This document shows positions 49,303 to 58,438 of a DNA stretch of 58,587 bases, in pieces. Location: assembly GCA_947377865.1 (NCBI GenBank), contig CANCHK010000124.1, positions 1-58,587 of the forward strand, written 5' to 3'. The stretch comes from Opitutia bacterium (GTDB lineage Bacteria; Verrucomicrobiota; Verrucomicrobiia; Opitutales; UBA953). The first letter of the stretch is position 1. The number at the start of each line of letters is the position of its first letter. The notes below the pieces were generated by a model. That model did not search any database. It saw only the letters and a program-made list of their open reading frames with translations, and had not been told where the DNA came from. The position numbers and the translations under genes are program-made.

Positions 49303-50981
49303 CCAAGTTCATCCGCTATGGCGGCCAGACCATCGACGTCGAGAAGCAGCTCTTCGAGATCAGCAAGGTCGAGTGCGAGGAGTCGCTGGCCGAGTTCGTG
49401 CGGCAGGCGTGGCACATCATCGAGCCCGGCCAGCGGTACATGCACGGCTGGCACATTGACTTCATCTGCGCCCACCTTGAGGCCATCACCGACGGCGTCG
49501 AGCTTGATGACGGCTCGCTCTACAACCGCCTGCTCGTCAACGTGCCTCCGGGCACGATGAAGAGCCTGCTGATCGGCGTCTTCTGGCCCGCGTGGGAGTG
49601 GGGGCCGCGCAACATGCCGCACATGCGGTATGTCTGCGCCTCCCACAGCCTCGACCTCGCCATCCGCGACGGTCTGCGCATGCGCCGCCTCATCACGTCC
49701 GACTGGTATCAGGCCCGCTGGGGCGACCGCGTCGGCCTGACCGGCGACCAGAACCAGAAGACGAAGTTCGAGAACACCGCCACCGGCTTCCGGCAGGCCG
49801 CAGCCGCAGGCTCGATCACCGGCGCCCGTGGCGATCGCGTCATCATCGACGACCCGCACTCCGTCGATGGCGCGAACTCAGACGCCCAGCGCGAGTCCAC
49901 TGTCCAGTGGTTCCTTGAGGCCGTGCCTACCCGCCTCAACAACCCCGACTCGTCCGCCATCGTCGTCGTCATGCAGCGCCTGCACGAGGCCGACGTGTCC
50001 GGCACGATCCTCGACAAGCGCCTCGGCTACGACCACGTCATGCTCCCGATGGAGTTCGACCCCATCCGCGCCCGGCCGACTCTGCTCGGGATCGAAGACC
50101 CGCGCCAGAGCGACCGCGAGCTTCTGTTCCCCGCCCGCTTCCCGCAAGAGGTCGTGGACCGCGACAGCCGCGTCATGGGGCCATACGCCACCGCCGGTCA
50201 GTTCCAACAGGAGCCCACGCCCCGAGGCGGCGGCGTCATCAAGCCCGGCTGGTGGGAGACGTGGATGGAGGAGGGTTGGCCGCCAATCGACTACGTCGTC
50301 GCCAGCATCGACACCGCCTACACGACGAAGACCGAGAACGACTTCAGCGCCATGACCGTTTGGGGCGTCTTCTCGGGCGACTACTCGACCATGCGGGCCG
50401 AGGCCTTCGTCAACGCCCGTGGCAAGCGCCGCGACAACGCCGAGGAGGCCGCCCGCTTCGACGAGGGCGTCCGCATCCGCGACATGCTCGACGTGGACCC
50501 CGAGTCCGTCCCCCGCGTCATGCTGATGGGCGCTTGGCAGGAGCGGCTGGAGCTGTCGGAGCTGGTGGCCAAGGTCGCCTCGACCTGCCGCAAGTTCAAG
50601 GTGGACAAGCTGCTGGTCGAGGGCAAGGCGTCCGGCCTGTCCGTGGCGCAGGAACTTCGCCGCCTGTACGGGGCCGAGGACTGGGCCGTTCAGCTCATCA
50701 ACCCCGGCGCGCTCGACAAGCTGGCGCGCGTCTACTCCATCCAGCACCTGTTCTCCGAGGGCATGATCTACGCCCCCGACCGGGCGTGGGCTGACATGGT
50801 CATCAAGCAGTGTGAAGTCTTCCCGAAGGGCAAGCACGACGACTTGGTGGACACCGTCAGCCAAGCCCTGCGCCATTTGCGCGAGACGGGCTTGCTCGTC
50901 CGGGCGCCCGAGCGTATGGCTGAGATCGACGCCGGCCGCCGCCATGTGGGCGCGAGCCCGTCGCCATTGTATCCGATCTGA
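49299..50981 (+). CDS. Terminase large subunit
   Basis: A 560-aa ATPase-nuclease. Walker A VPPGTMKS (82-89), Walker B VIIDDPHS (about 181-188) with the acidic pair at DD, and a C-terminal nuclease domain with ASIDTAYTTKTENDFSAM (about 335-352) supplying metal-binding Asp. The GTG start at 49299 overlaps the preceding stop (GTGA). It powers packaging and cuts concatemers; with the circular permutation suggested by the ends, headful packaging is likely. Confidence 0.93.
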   Translation: MTKFIRYGGQTIDVEKQLFEISKVECEESLAEFVRQAWHIIEPGQRYMHGWHIDFICAHLEAITDGVELDDGSLYNRLLVNVPPGTMKSLLIGVFWPAWEWGPRNMPHMRYVCASHSLDLAIRDGLRMRRLITSDWYQARWGDRVGLTGDQNQKTKFENTATGFRQAAAAGSITGARGDRVIIDDPHSVDGANSDAQRESTVQWFLEAVPTRLNNPDSSAIVVVMQRLHEADVSGTILDKRLGYDHVMLPMEFDPIRARPTLLGIEDPRQSDRELLFPARFPQEVVDRDSRVMGPYATAGQFQQEPTPRGGGVIKPGWWETWMEEGWPPIDYVVASIDTAYTTKTENDFSAMTVWGVFSGDYSTMRAEAFVNARGKRRDNAEEAARFDEGVRIRDMLDVDPESVPRVMLMGAWQERLELSELVAKVASTCRKFKVDKLLVEGKASGLSVAQELRRLYGAEDWAVQLINPGALDKLARVYSIQHLFSEGMIYAPDRAWADMVIKQCEVFPKGKHDDLVDTVSQALRHLRETGLLVRAPERMAEIDAGRRHVGASPSPLYPI

Positions 50982-50990
50982 GGAAAGAAG

Positions 50991-51197
50991 ATGATACCCT
51001 GCAATGCCACCGTGGACGTCGAGAAGGAGCCCACGGCCATCAGCCTCGGCCGCTACCGCGTTGAGGTCTGGGGCCGCCAGCCCCACGACTACGTCCGCGT
51101 CTATACGATTAACGCAGCATCTGATACATTGGCCGCACAGGAAGGCCTTCGCCGCTTCAGCGATGAAATCTCCCTGTTGCTATCCGCAGAGGAATGA
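50991..51197 (+). CDS. Small protein before the portal, 68 aa
   Basis: A 68-aa protein (MIPCNATVDVEKEPTAISLG, RYRVEVWGRQPHDYVRVYTI) with an acidic tail. AGGAAAG precedes the start. It ends 2 bases before the portal start. No family recognised. Confidence 0.68.
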   Translation: MIPCNATVDVEKEPTAISLGRYRVEVWGRQPHDYVRVYTINAASDTLAAQEGLRRFSDEISLLLSAEE

Positions 51198-51199
51198 CC

Positions 51200-53557
51200 A
51201 TGCCGCTTCCCGGCCTCATGCCCGCCAACATCCGCCTGCCGGGCCTGCCCGAGGCCGCTATCCCGACGACGCCCGACGTGGCCATCGAGGAGAGCGACAC
51301 GCTGCAAGAGCCCGCCGGCGGCGAGCCCCTGCTGCGGATTGAGCATGAGGACGGGTCGATCACGATCAGCATGGACGGCCGCAGCCTCGCCCCGGTGGCA
51401 GAGAAGAAGCCGGGCAACTGGTTCGACAACCTCGTCGATGACATTGATCAGGGCACACTCGGCACCATTGCCGACGACCTGCTGCGCGGGATCGGTGACG
51501 ACATCGAGAGCCGCAAGGAATGGATCGAGGGCCGGGCGCAGGGCATCAAGCTCCTCGGCCTGAAGACGGAGATCCCCGGATTGCAGGGCGGCGCTGACGG
51601 TGCCCCGGTGGAGGGCATGTCAAAAGTCCGACACCCGCTGCTGCTTGAGGCCGTGCTGCGATTCCAAGCCAACGCGCGTTCCGAACTGCTGCCCACCGAC
51701 GGGCCGGTGAAGATCCGCGACGACAACAACAACGCCACGCTTCAGGAAGACCAGCTCGCCAATGCGCTTGAGCGTGACCTGAACCACTACCTGACCGCGA
51801 CGGCGTCCGAGTACTATCCGGACACCGACCGCATGCTGCTGATGCTGGGCTTTGGCGGCACCAGCTTCAAGAAGGTCTACTTCTGCCCCCTGCGCGGGCG
51901 CCCGGTATCCGAGAGCGTTGACGCCGACGACCTGATCGTCAACAACGCCGCGACCGACTTGCAGAACGCCAAGCGCATCACGCACCGCAGCATGATGCGG
52001 GCCTCGACGGTCAAGCGCCTCCAGATCCTCGGCGTCTACCGCGACATCGACCTGCCGATGCCCAAGGATCAGGAACTCGACTCCCAGCAGCGCGAGGAAC
52101 GCGCGGTTCAGGGCATCTCGGTCGGCAGCTACCGCCCCGAGGACCGCGACCGCGAGATTTACGAGTGCTACTGCGAACTCGACATTCCCGGCTTCGAACA
52201 CAGGTACAAGGGCAAGGTCTCCGGCCTTGAGGTGCCCTACCGCGTGACCATCGACCTGTCGTCGCGCGAGATCCTGTCGATCGTCCGCAACTTCGACGAG
52301 GATCAGGCCGAACTGCCAGAGGCGCGCACGAACTTCGTCAAGTACACGTTCGTCCCCGGCCTCGGCTTCTACGACATCGGCTTGCTCCACATTCTCGGCA
52401 ACACCACGAACGCCATCACGGCAGCGTGGCGCGAGATGCTCGACGCGGGCATGTACGCGAACTTCCCCGGCTTCCTGATGGCCGACACGGGCGCCCGTCA
52501 AAATACCAACATCTTCCGCGTCCCGCCCGGCGGCGGGGCTCTGGTGAAGACTGGCGGCATGCCGATCAATCAGGCGATCATGCCGCTCCCCTACAAGGAG
52601 CCGGGTCCGGCGCTGATGAACCTTGTCAGCAACATGGCCGAGACGGGCATGCGGATTGGCGGCACGAGCGAGCTTCAGGTTGGCGAGGGCCGGGCCGACG
52701 CGCCCGTGGGCACGACGCTGGCGATGATTGATCAGGCCACGAAGGTGATGAACGCCGTCCACAAGCGCATGCACTCGGCGCAGGCGCAGGAGTTCCAGTT
52801 GCTGGCCCGGTGCTTTCAGGAGAACCCTGACAGCTTCTGGCAGCGCAACAAGAAGCCCGCCTACCCGTGGGACGAGCAGACGTTCTTGGCCGCTCTGGAC
52901 GACTGCCAGCTTGTGCCGCAGGCCGACCCGAACACCGCGAGCCACGCGCAGCGCATGATGAAGATCATGGGCCTGAAGCAGTTGCAGGCGGGCAACCCGT
53001 CGATGTACGACCCGATCGCCATTGATCAGGCGGCGTTGCAGGCCATGGGCTGGAGCAACCCGCAACAGTTCATGGTGCCCCCGGACACGCTGAAGCAGAA
53101 GACGCCGCCCGAGGTTGAGTACGCCAAGGCGATGGTCCAGATTCAAAAGCAGGAGGCCGACGCCAAGACCGCGATGGTCGAGGTGAAGAAGCAGGAAGTC
53201 ATGGCGAAGATGCAGCAGGCGGGGGCCGCGCAGCAGGGCCAGCCGCCCGCTCCGCCGACGATTGCCGAGCAGATCAAGATGATGGAGCTTCAGGCGCGTC
53301 AGCAGCCGACTGTGGCCGACCAGATTAAGTTGGCCGAGTTGCAGGCCCGTCAGCAGGAAATGCAGATGGACCAGAAGGACAGCCTGATGGACGCCATCAA
53401 CCGCAAGCGCGACCGCGAGAGCCGCGAGAGGCTGGCGGCCGTGCGTCTGGCCGAGGACATGGCGAAGAACCCGCAGGGCATCCCGGTGATCGACAGCGTC
53501 CTCGACCCTGATATGATCAAGCGCCTTGAAGACAACGAGCAGCCTCTGACGGAGTAG
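51200..53557 (+). CDS. Portal protein (P22 gp1-like)
   Basis: A 785-aa protein. Its region with SEYYPDTDRMLLMLGFGGTS and FKKVYFCPLRGRPVSESVDA, then LGFYDIGLLHILGNTTNAIT and SNMAETGMRIGGTSELQVGE, is characteristic of P22-type portals. A long helical C-terminal region is Gln/Met-rich (MAKMQQAGAAQQGQ). The ATG at 51200, six bases after AGGA, is preferred to 51194, which overlaps the preceding stop. Dodecameric ring at the head vertex. Confidence 0.9.
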   Translation: MPLPGLMPANIRLPGLPEAAIPTTPDVAIEESDTLQEPAGGEPLLRIEHEDGSITISMDGRSLAPVAEKKPGNWFDNLVDDIDQGTLGTIADDLLRGIGDDIESRKEWIEGRAQGIKLLGLKTEIPGLQGGADGAPVEGMSKVRHPLLLEAVLRFQANARSELLPTDGPVKIRDDNNNATLQEDQLANALERDLNHYLTATASEYYPDTDRMLLMLGFGGTSFKKVYFCPLRGRPVSESVDADDLIVNNAATDLQNAKRITHRSMMRASTVKRLQILGVYRDIDLPMPKDQELDSQQREERAVQGISVGSYRPEDRDREIYECYCELDIPGFEHRYKGKVSGLEVPYRVTIDLSSREILSIVRNFDEDQAELPEARTNFVKYTFVPGLGFYDIGLLHILGNTTNAITAAWREMLDAGMYANFPGFLMADTGARQNTNIFRVPPGGGALVKTGGMPINQAIMPLPYKEPGPALMNLVSNMAETGMRIGGTSELQVGEGRADAPVGTTLAMIDQATKVMNAVHKRMHSAQAQEFQLLARCFQENPDSFWQRNKKPAYPWDEQTFLAALDDCQLVPQADPNTASHAQRMMKIMGLKQLQAGNPSMYDPIAIDQAALQAMGWSNPQQFMVPPDTLKQKTPPEVEYAKAMVQIQKQEADAKTAMVEVKKQEVMAKMQQAGAAQQGQPPAPPTIAEQIKMMELQARQQPTVADQIKLAELQARQQEMQMDQKDSLMDAINRKRDRESRERLAAVRLAEDMAKNPQGIPVIDSVLDPDMIKRLEDNEQPLTE

Positions 53558-53561
53558 GGTG

Positions 53562-56500
53562 ATGGCCGGTGAGAAGCTGATCCAGAAGGCGCTGAATGCT
53601 GTTGGTGGTGCGTTCAAGCCAACCGAAACTGGCTGGATCTTCAAGGATGTAAAAAATCCAAACCTGACCCCTGCTCAAAATAGGGCGATTACACACGCAA
53701 TTGACGCTGGAAGATATTCTGAGCAAGAGCTTCCGATCCGTTCGATGTACGCCACCCAACCCCATGTTAATGAGGATTTTGCTGCGCCGGTCTCTTCCAA
53801 TAGGGGCAATCTTCCCGTTGTTCAGCGCATCGGTGATGAATTTTATGTTCGTGATGGGCACCACAGGCTCACAAAACTTGCGACCGAAGGTGCTGAAACG
53901 GCCAAAGTAAACTTGGTCGATCCGTGGGAAAGAACGCCAACTGATATGCCGCTGCTTGATTGGAAACCCAAAACGCCTGAGCAAATTGCTTCAGAGCGGG
54001 CACTGGCGCAAAGACAAAAGCAGGAAAATGATGACCTATACAATGATCTGATGTCGTTGGGGTTTGGCGACTTTCCGCATAAAGCACGAGGCGGCCACGT
54101 TGACGCCGCCCTCCACGCCGTTCGCCACCACTTTGCTGGCGGCGGCATGCTCTCCGGCCCCGACTACCTGTCCACTGGCAAGGAGGCGTCCTTCGCCAAC
54201 TTGGACCCGAACAACGAGACGAACGCCGACTTCTTCAAGGCCGATCGCGCCCTGCGCTTGGCGCGTGAGATACAGGCCAAGGCCGACGTCGAGGCCAATC
54301 GGCCGCCCATATCTGAGGAAGCTGTAGCCGCCGCCCCGAGGCTTGCCCGCGCGTCCCTGCGCGTGAAGGAGGAGGAGCCGCCTGTGAGCTTCGCTGCCCC
54401 GCCGCAGCCCTATCGGCTTGACCCGTCCGACACCAGCCCGCCGCCCTCTTATGTCCGGAATTATGTGCTGCCGGCCGCCGCTGCCGCGCGTCAGGAAATT
54501 CCGCCGCAGGCCACTGCCCTTATGCAGGGCCAAAAAATCAGCACTCGCGCACCCAGCGATTCCGATTATTCGCCTGTTTTGGCTGCGATTAGCATGAATG
54601 AAAGCCGCAACAAGGTTAATGCGCAGAACGCCAAGTCATCCGCTGGCGGCCTCTATCAGTTCCTCAATAGCACATGGGGCAACATCCTCCGCCGCATGGA
54701 CCCGGAGAATTATGGCCACCTGACCGATACTCAATTGAGCGGATTCAAGCTCAAGCCTGAGTATGCTGACCTCCAGCATGCTGCGGCGGATTTTCATCTC
54801 AAGAATGACATCCTGCCGAGATTGGGAAGGGCTGGCATCGAGGCTACGCCCGGCTCAATTTATCTGAGCTGGTTTCAGGGCCCGGCTGGCGCTGTTCGGG
54901 CTAATACTGCGCCGCGCAACGCGACTGTGTCTGAGATTTTCCCCGAAACCGTGTCGGCTAATTCGAATATGCGCTTCAAGGGTAAGTCATACGCCGACTG
55001 GACGATGGATGATCTGCGCCAATGGGCCGAAACGTCAATGGCGAATCGCATGGGCCGCGCCGAGGGCGGCGAGGTTGACGCTGCGCTGCGCATTGCCCGC
55101 CGTCACTTTGACGGGAGTGACGGAAGCTTTGTTGACCCCATGGGCAGCATCGGCATCCCCGCAGTTGGCCCGGAAGAAGAGAGCCAGCCGGTCGCGGTGG
55201 ATAATGCCGAACGCCTTCAGGCCGCAGCCCGAGCTGCGGAGTTGGCGAAGCAGATCCAAGCTTACGACGCCAGCATGTCGGGCATTCGCCAGCAGCCGCA
55301 AGACATTCAGTCAATGACCCATGCCCCCGAGAAGCCCCGCGCGCCGATCAGCGTCGAGGCGCTTGGCAAGAACAGGGAATTTGGGTCCGCGCCGTATGAT
55401 GTGGCCAACCCCCTCTCGACGCTTGCGCAGGGCGCGTATGACATGAAGACTATGCCGCTCTATGCGGCTGGCATGGCGTTCCCGCCCGCAGCGGCTCTGG
55501 GGACGGCGCTGGACACCGCCGAAGGTGTTGCGACTGGAAGCCCGACACAGGTGGCCATGGGCGCATTTGGCAGCCCCGTGAAGCTTGCGAAGAGCGTGAT
55601 CGCTCCGTTGGCCGTGGCGACGGGCGTTGGTGCCCCCGACGAAGCCGAGGCGGCTCGCCTCCCGCGCATTGGCGGCGTTGCCTCTGCGCTGTCGAAGGTT
55701 GGGCCGAAGGCCGCAGACGCATCTTTGGAGCAGGCCTTGAATGTGGTGCGTCAGGCTGCTCCGCAGCGCGAGCTGTCGCCAATGGGCTTCTACAGCCATG
55801 GCGCCGAGACGGCGGCTGCATTGCAGCAGGCGAAGGGGACGCCGGAGCAGTTTGCGGCGATGCTTCAAAAAGCTGGCGTGAAGCCTGCGGAGATGGAGGG
55901 CTTCGGTGAGGCGTTTGCCGGTCGCCCCAGCGTGACCCGCGACGAGATCGCCGCGCACTTCAAGGAGCGGATGCCGCAGATTGAAGAGACGGTGTTGGGA
56001 CAAAAGCGTGAACCGCTTTCGTATGAAGATTGGGTCAAGACAAATTATCGAACAACCTATGACCGTATGATGCGGGCGCGTGAAGAAAACGATGCTGAAA
56101 CATTTGCGATGCTCAAACAGCAGCTTGATCGTGAATGGAACGCTGGCATGGGCAAACGTTTTTCTGGCGATACCAAATTCAGCCAATACTCCCTCCCCGG
56201 CGGCGAGAACTACCGCGAGGTGTTGTTGAAGTTGCCGGAAGGTTATGGCGCTCCGAAGCAGGCGCTTGATGACCTTGCCGCCGCAAGGCAGCGGTTAAAA
56301 GACCTTGATAAAAGGCATGGCGATGAGCTTGAAGCCGGTCTGACCGGCGACATGAACATGAGCTATGAAGATTTTGATAAGCTGACGCGAGAGCGCGACA
56401 TTGCCGCTGCGCGTGTGAAAAACTTTGAAAAGCTCGCCAATCAACCCGCTTTCCAATCCGGTCATTGGCAAGACCCCAACGTCCTCGCGCATCTTCGCAT

Positions 56501-57401
56501 GGCTGACCGCACCGGCCCGAACGGTGAGAAGATCCTGCATGTCGAGGAGATCCAGTCTGACTGGGGGCAGAAGGGGAAGAAGGAGGGGTTTGTCACGCAA
56601 TACAAACCTGAAGACATCAAGCCTATGGACCCGGCTAACATTACGAGCGAACGCAGACGTAATGAGTTCTGGAACTTTGAAACGCCAACTGGCGCTATAG
56701 ATGTTCCAAGAAATGATCGTTGGCCAACAATCGAGGCTGCAAGACAGCATATCCTTGATAACGTGAAGCCAACAGGCATCCCCACCGCCCCCTACGTCAC
56801 CAACACGCAGGCATGGACCGACCTTGCCCTGAAGCGCGCTCTGCGTGAGGCGGCTGAAGGCGGCTATGAAAAGCTCGTCTGGACGCCGGGCGCTGAGCAG
56901 GCGAAGCGGTATGATCTGAGCCAGCAAATAAGTGGTTTGCGTTATTATCCCGAAAAAAATGCGCTTGTTTATAGAAAGGCCGATGGCGATCAATGGCTTA
57001 CTGGAGGCGCGCAAAGAAATGTTAAGCCTGAAGATCTTTCAAATTATGTTGGCAAAGAAGTTGCTGAAAAACTTTTGGCTCAAAAAACCGATGAGCATGG
57101 CATCAAAGAATTGAACGGAATGGACCTGTCCGTCGGCGGCGAAGGCATGAAGGGCTACTACGACAAGATCGTGCCGACCCAGTTGAGCAAGCTGGTGAAG
57201 AAGCTCGACCCGGAGGCGAAGGTCGGCATGACTGATGTTATGCTTCCGCCCAAGGGCGGCATTGGCCACAACAACCCGCCTCTTGAAGCGCCGGGCATCA
57301 CCATCACCCCCAAGATGCGCGAGGCGATCTTGGGCGGCCAGACGGCGTTCGCTGAAGGCGGCCTTGTGGCCCGCGCACTAGAAATCTCTCGGAAAGGATA
57401 A
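53562..57401 (+). CDS. Polyvalent internal virion protein with ParB-like, transglycosylase and DUF domains
   Basis: A 1279-aa protein. Near residue 98, DGHHRLTKL resembles the ParB/nuclease-type motif. SLT-type lytic transglycosylase domain at about 340-450: catalytic Glu 347 in ISMNESRNK and SAGGLYQF at about 360-367. GG-V motifs recur (GGHVDAALHAVRHHF, GGEVDAALRIARRHF). The C-terminal region about 900-1200 matches the phage polyvalent-protein domain with EEIQSDWGQKGKKEG. It is probably ejected with the DNA, to open peptidoglycan and act in the host. Starts at ATG 53562 after GGAG. Confidence 0.85.
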   Translation: MAGEKLIQKALNAVGGAFKPTETGWIFKDVKNPNLTPAQNRAITHAIDAGRYSEQELPIRSMYATQPHVNEDFAAPVSSNRGNLPVVQRIGDEFYVRDGHHRLTKLATEGAETAKVNLVDPWERTPTDMPLLDWKPKTPEQIASERALAQRQKQENDDLYNDLMSLGFGDFPHKARGGHVDAALHAVRHHFAGGGMLSGPDYLSTGKEASFANLDPNNETNADFFKADRALRLAREIQAKADVEANRPPISEEAVAAAPRLARASLRVKEEEPPVSFAAPPQPYRLDPSDTSPPPSYVRNYVLPAAAAARQEIPPQATALMQGQKISTRAPSDSDYSPVLAAISMNESRNKVNAQNAKSSAGGLYQFLNSTWGNILRRMDPENYGHLTDTQLSGFKLKPEYADLQHAAADFHLKNDILPRLGRAGIEATPGSIYLSWFQGPAGAVRANTAPRNATVSEIFPETVSANSNMRFKGKSYADWTMDDLRQWAETSMANRMGRAEGGEVDAALRIARRHFDGSDGSFVDPMGSIGIPAVGPEEESQPVAVDNAERLQAAARAAELAKQIQAYDASMSGIRQQPQDIQSMTHAPEKPRAPISVEALGKNREFGSAPYDVANPLSTLAQGAYDMKTMPLYAAGMAFPPAAALGTALDTAEGVATGSPTQVAMGAFGSPVKLAKSVIAPLAVATGVGAPDEAEAARLPRIGGVASALSKVGPKAADASLEQALNVVRQAAPQRELSPMGFYSHGAETAAALQQAKGTPEQFAAMLQKAGVKPAEMEGFGEAFAGRPSVTRDEIAAHFKERMPQIEETVLGQKREPLSYEDWVKTNYRTTYDRMMRAREENDAETFAMLKQQLDREWNAGMGKRFSGDTKFSQYSLPGGENYREVLLKLPEGYGAPKQALDDLAAARQRLKDLDKRHGDELEAGLTGDMNMSYEDFDKLTRERDIAAARVKNFEKLANQPAFQSGHWQDPNVLAHLRMADRTGPNGEKILHVEEIQSDWGQKGKKEGFVTQYKPEDIKPMDPANITSERRRNEFWNFETPTGAIDVPRNDRWPTIEAARQHILDNVKPTGIPTAPYVTNTQAWTDLALKRALREAAEGGYEKLVWTPGAEQAKRYDLSQQISGLRYYPEKNALVYRKADGDQWLTGGAQRNVKPEDLSNYVGKEVAEKLLAQKTDEHGIKELNGMDLSVGGEGMKGYYDKIVPTQLSKLVKKLDPEAKVGMTDVMLPPKGGIGHNNPPLEAPGITITPKMREAILGGQTAFAEGGLVARALEISRKG

Positions 57402-57406
57402 CAACC

Positions 57407-58423
57407 ATGGGCGGCATGTCTTCACCTAACGCTACCGGCTACACGCCGTCCGGCACCACCCCCACCGCTGGTGGCAAGGGGCCCTCTTCCACCACGTCCG
57501 GCGGGTACGGCGCCCCTCCGGCTACGGGCAAGGGGCCGTCTACTTCTCAGTACACGCCGGGCCAGTCCCAGACGGGCCAGCAGGGCGCCCGTGGCGACGG
57601 CAGGCACGGTCGGCAGCAACAGCAGCAACAGCAGCAACTGGGTGGGAATCAGGCGTTTTCGGCTGATGCCCTGCGGAAGGCTTCGCAGGACCAATATAAC
57701 CAGTACCAGCAGAACTTGCAGCAGTTAAACGCCCAGCGCGCGGCGGCTGCGGGGCAGAATCAGCAATCTCGTCTTTCGGGGACGCCACTAACCCCTGAAG
57801 AAGGAAACCGTCAACGCGCGGAAATGGCCGAGAAAGCTGGCCACCCCATGACAAATGAAGAGAAAGCCGCCGATCTAAAAGAGAGGCAAAATAACTATAC
57901 CCCTCAAGCCCTTGAAAATGCGCGCACTACCTATTCACAGCCCGCGCCACAGGCCCCGCAACCGCTGACGCAGCAGCAGATGTCTGACCGCGCACTTGAT
58001 GAATATCGTCGGACCCAGAATCAGGGGTTGCTTATGCCGGGCGGGTTAGGCCAGCAGGGGCAGGCGGGCCAGCAGGGCTATCCGTTTCAAGCGCAGCAGT
58101 TTCAGAGCAATATCCAGCAGGGGACGGGCGCTCTTACTGGATCTCCCGATTATTCTTCTCAGCAATATAACCAGTTCAATCAGAATCAAGCTATGGGGCA
58201 GGGCCAGCAAGCGCAGGGCGCGGTTGGCTCGCAGTCCACGGGCCAGTCCGGCGGCGGCGGTTTTATGAGCGGCACGGGCGGCGGCACGACTGGCGGCGGC
58301 GGTATGAGCCGTGGCAAGGGCTTCCGCTCCGGCGGTGCCGTGCGCGAGATCAGCGAGAAGGACATCAAGCAAATCCTCGACGCCCTCCGCGTTGCCCGCG
58401 AAGTGGTCATCAAAGGCAAATAA
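57407..58423 (+). CDS. Gln-rich virion protein with C-terminal GG motif
   Basis: A 338-aa low-complexity protein, Gln/Gly/Ser/Thr-rich with poly-Gln runs. GYPFQAQQFQSNIQQGTGAL matches the GYPFQIAQFLANIAEGTGAL segment in the 23726 protein. The C-terminus (FRSGGAVREISEKDIKQILD, then ALRVAREVVIKGK) carries the recurring GG-V...ALxxAR motif. It lies between the polyvalent protein and, across the junction, the KKGGKV protein at 62. Probably an internal or head-tail structural protein. Confidence 0.7.
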   Translation: MGGMSSPNATGYTPSGTTPTAGGKGPSSTTSGGYGAPPATGKGPSTSQYTPGQSQTGQQGARGDGRHGRQQQQQQQQLGGNQAFSADALRKASQDQYNQYQQNLQQLNAQRAAAAGQNQQSRLSGTPLTPEEGNRQRAEMAEKAGHPMTNEEKAADLKERQNNYTPQALENARTTYSQPAPQAPQPLTQQQMSDRALDEYRRTQNQGLLMPGGLGQQGQAGQQGYPFQAQQFQSNIQQGTGALTGSPDYSSQQYNQFNQNQAMGQGQQAQGAVGSQSTGQSGGGGFMSGTGGGTTGGGGMSRGKGFRSGGAVREISEKDIKQILDALRVAREVVIKGK

Positions 58424-58438
58424 TGCTATTTTCTTGGT

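Noticed and set aside
51620-53644. A 674-aa reverse-strand open frame
   Set aside because: It lies opposite the portal gene, is Arg/His/Leu-rich without domain signs, and reflects the high third-position GC. Similar shadows at 24764-26809, 41728-43029, 49878-51086 and 18969-20228 were rejected for the same reason.
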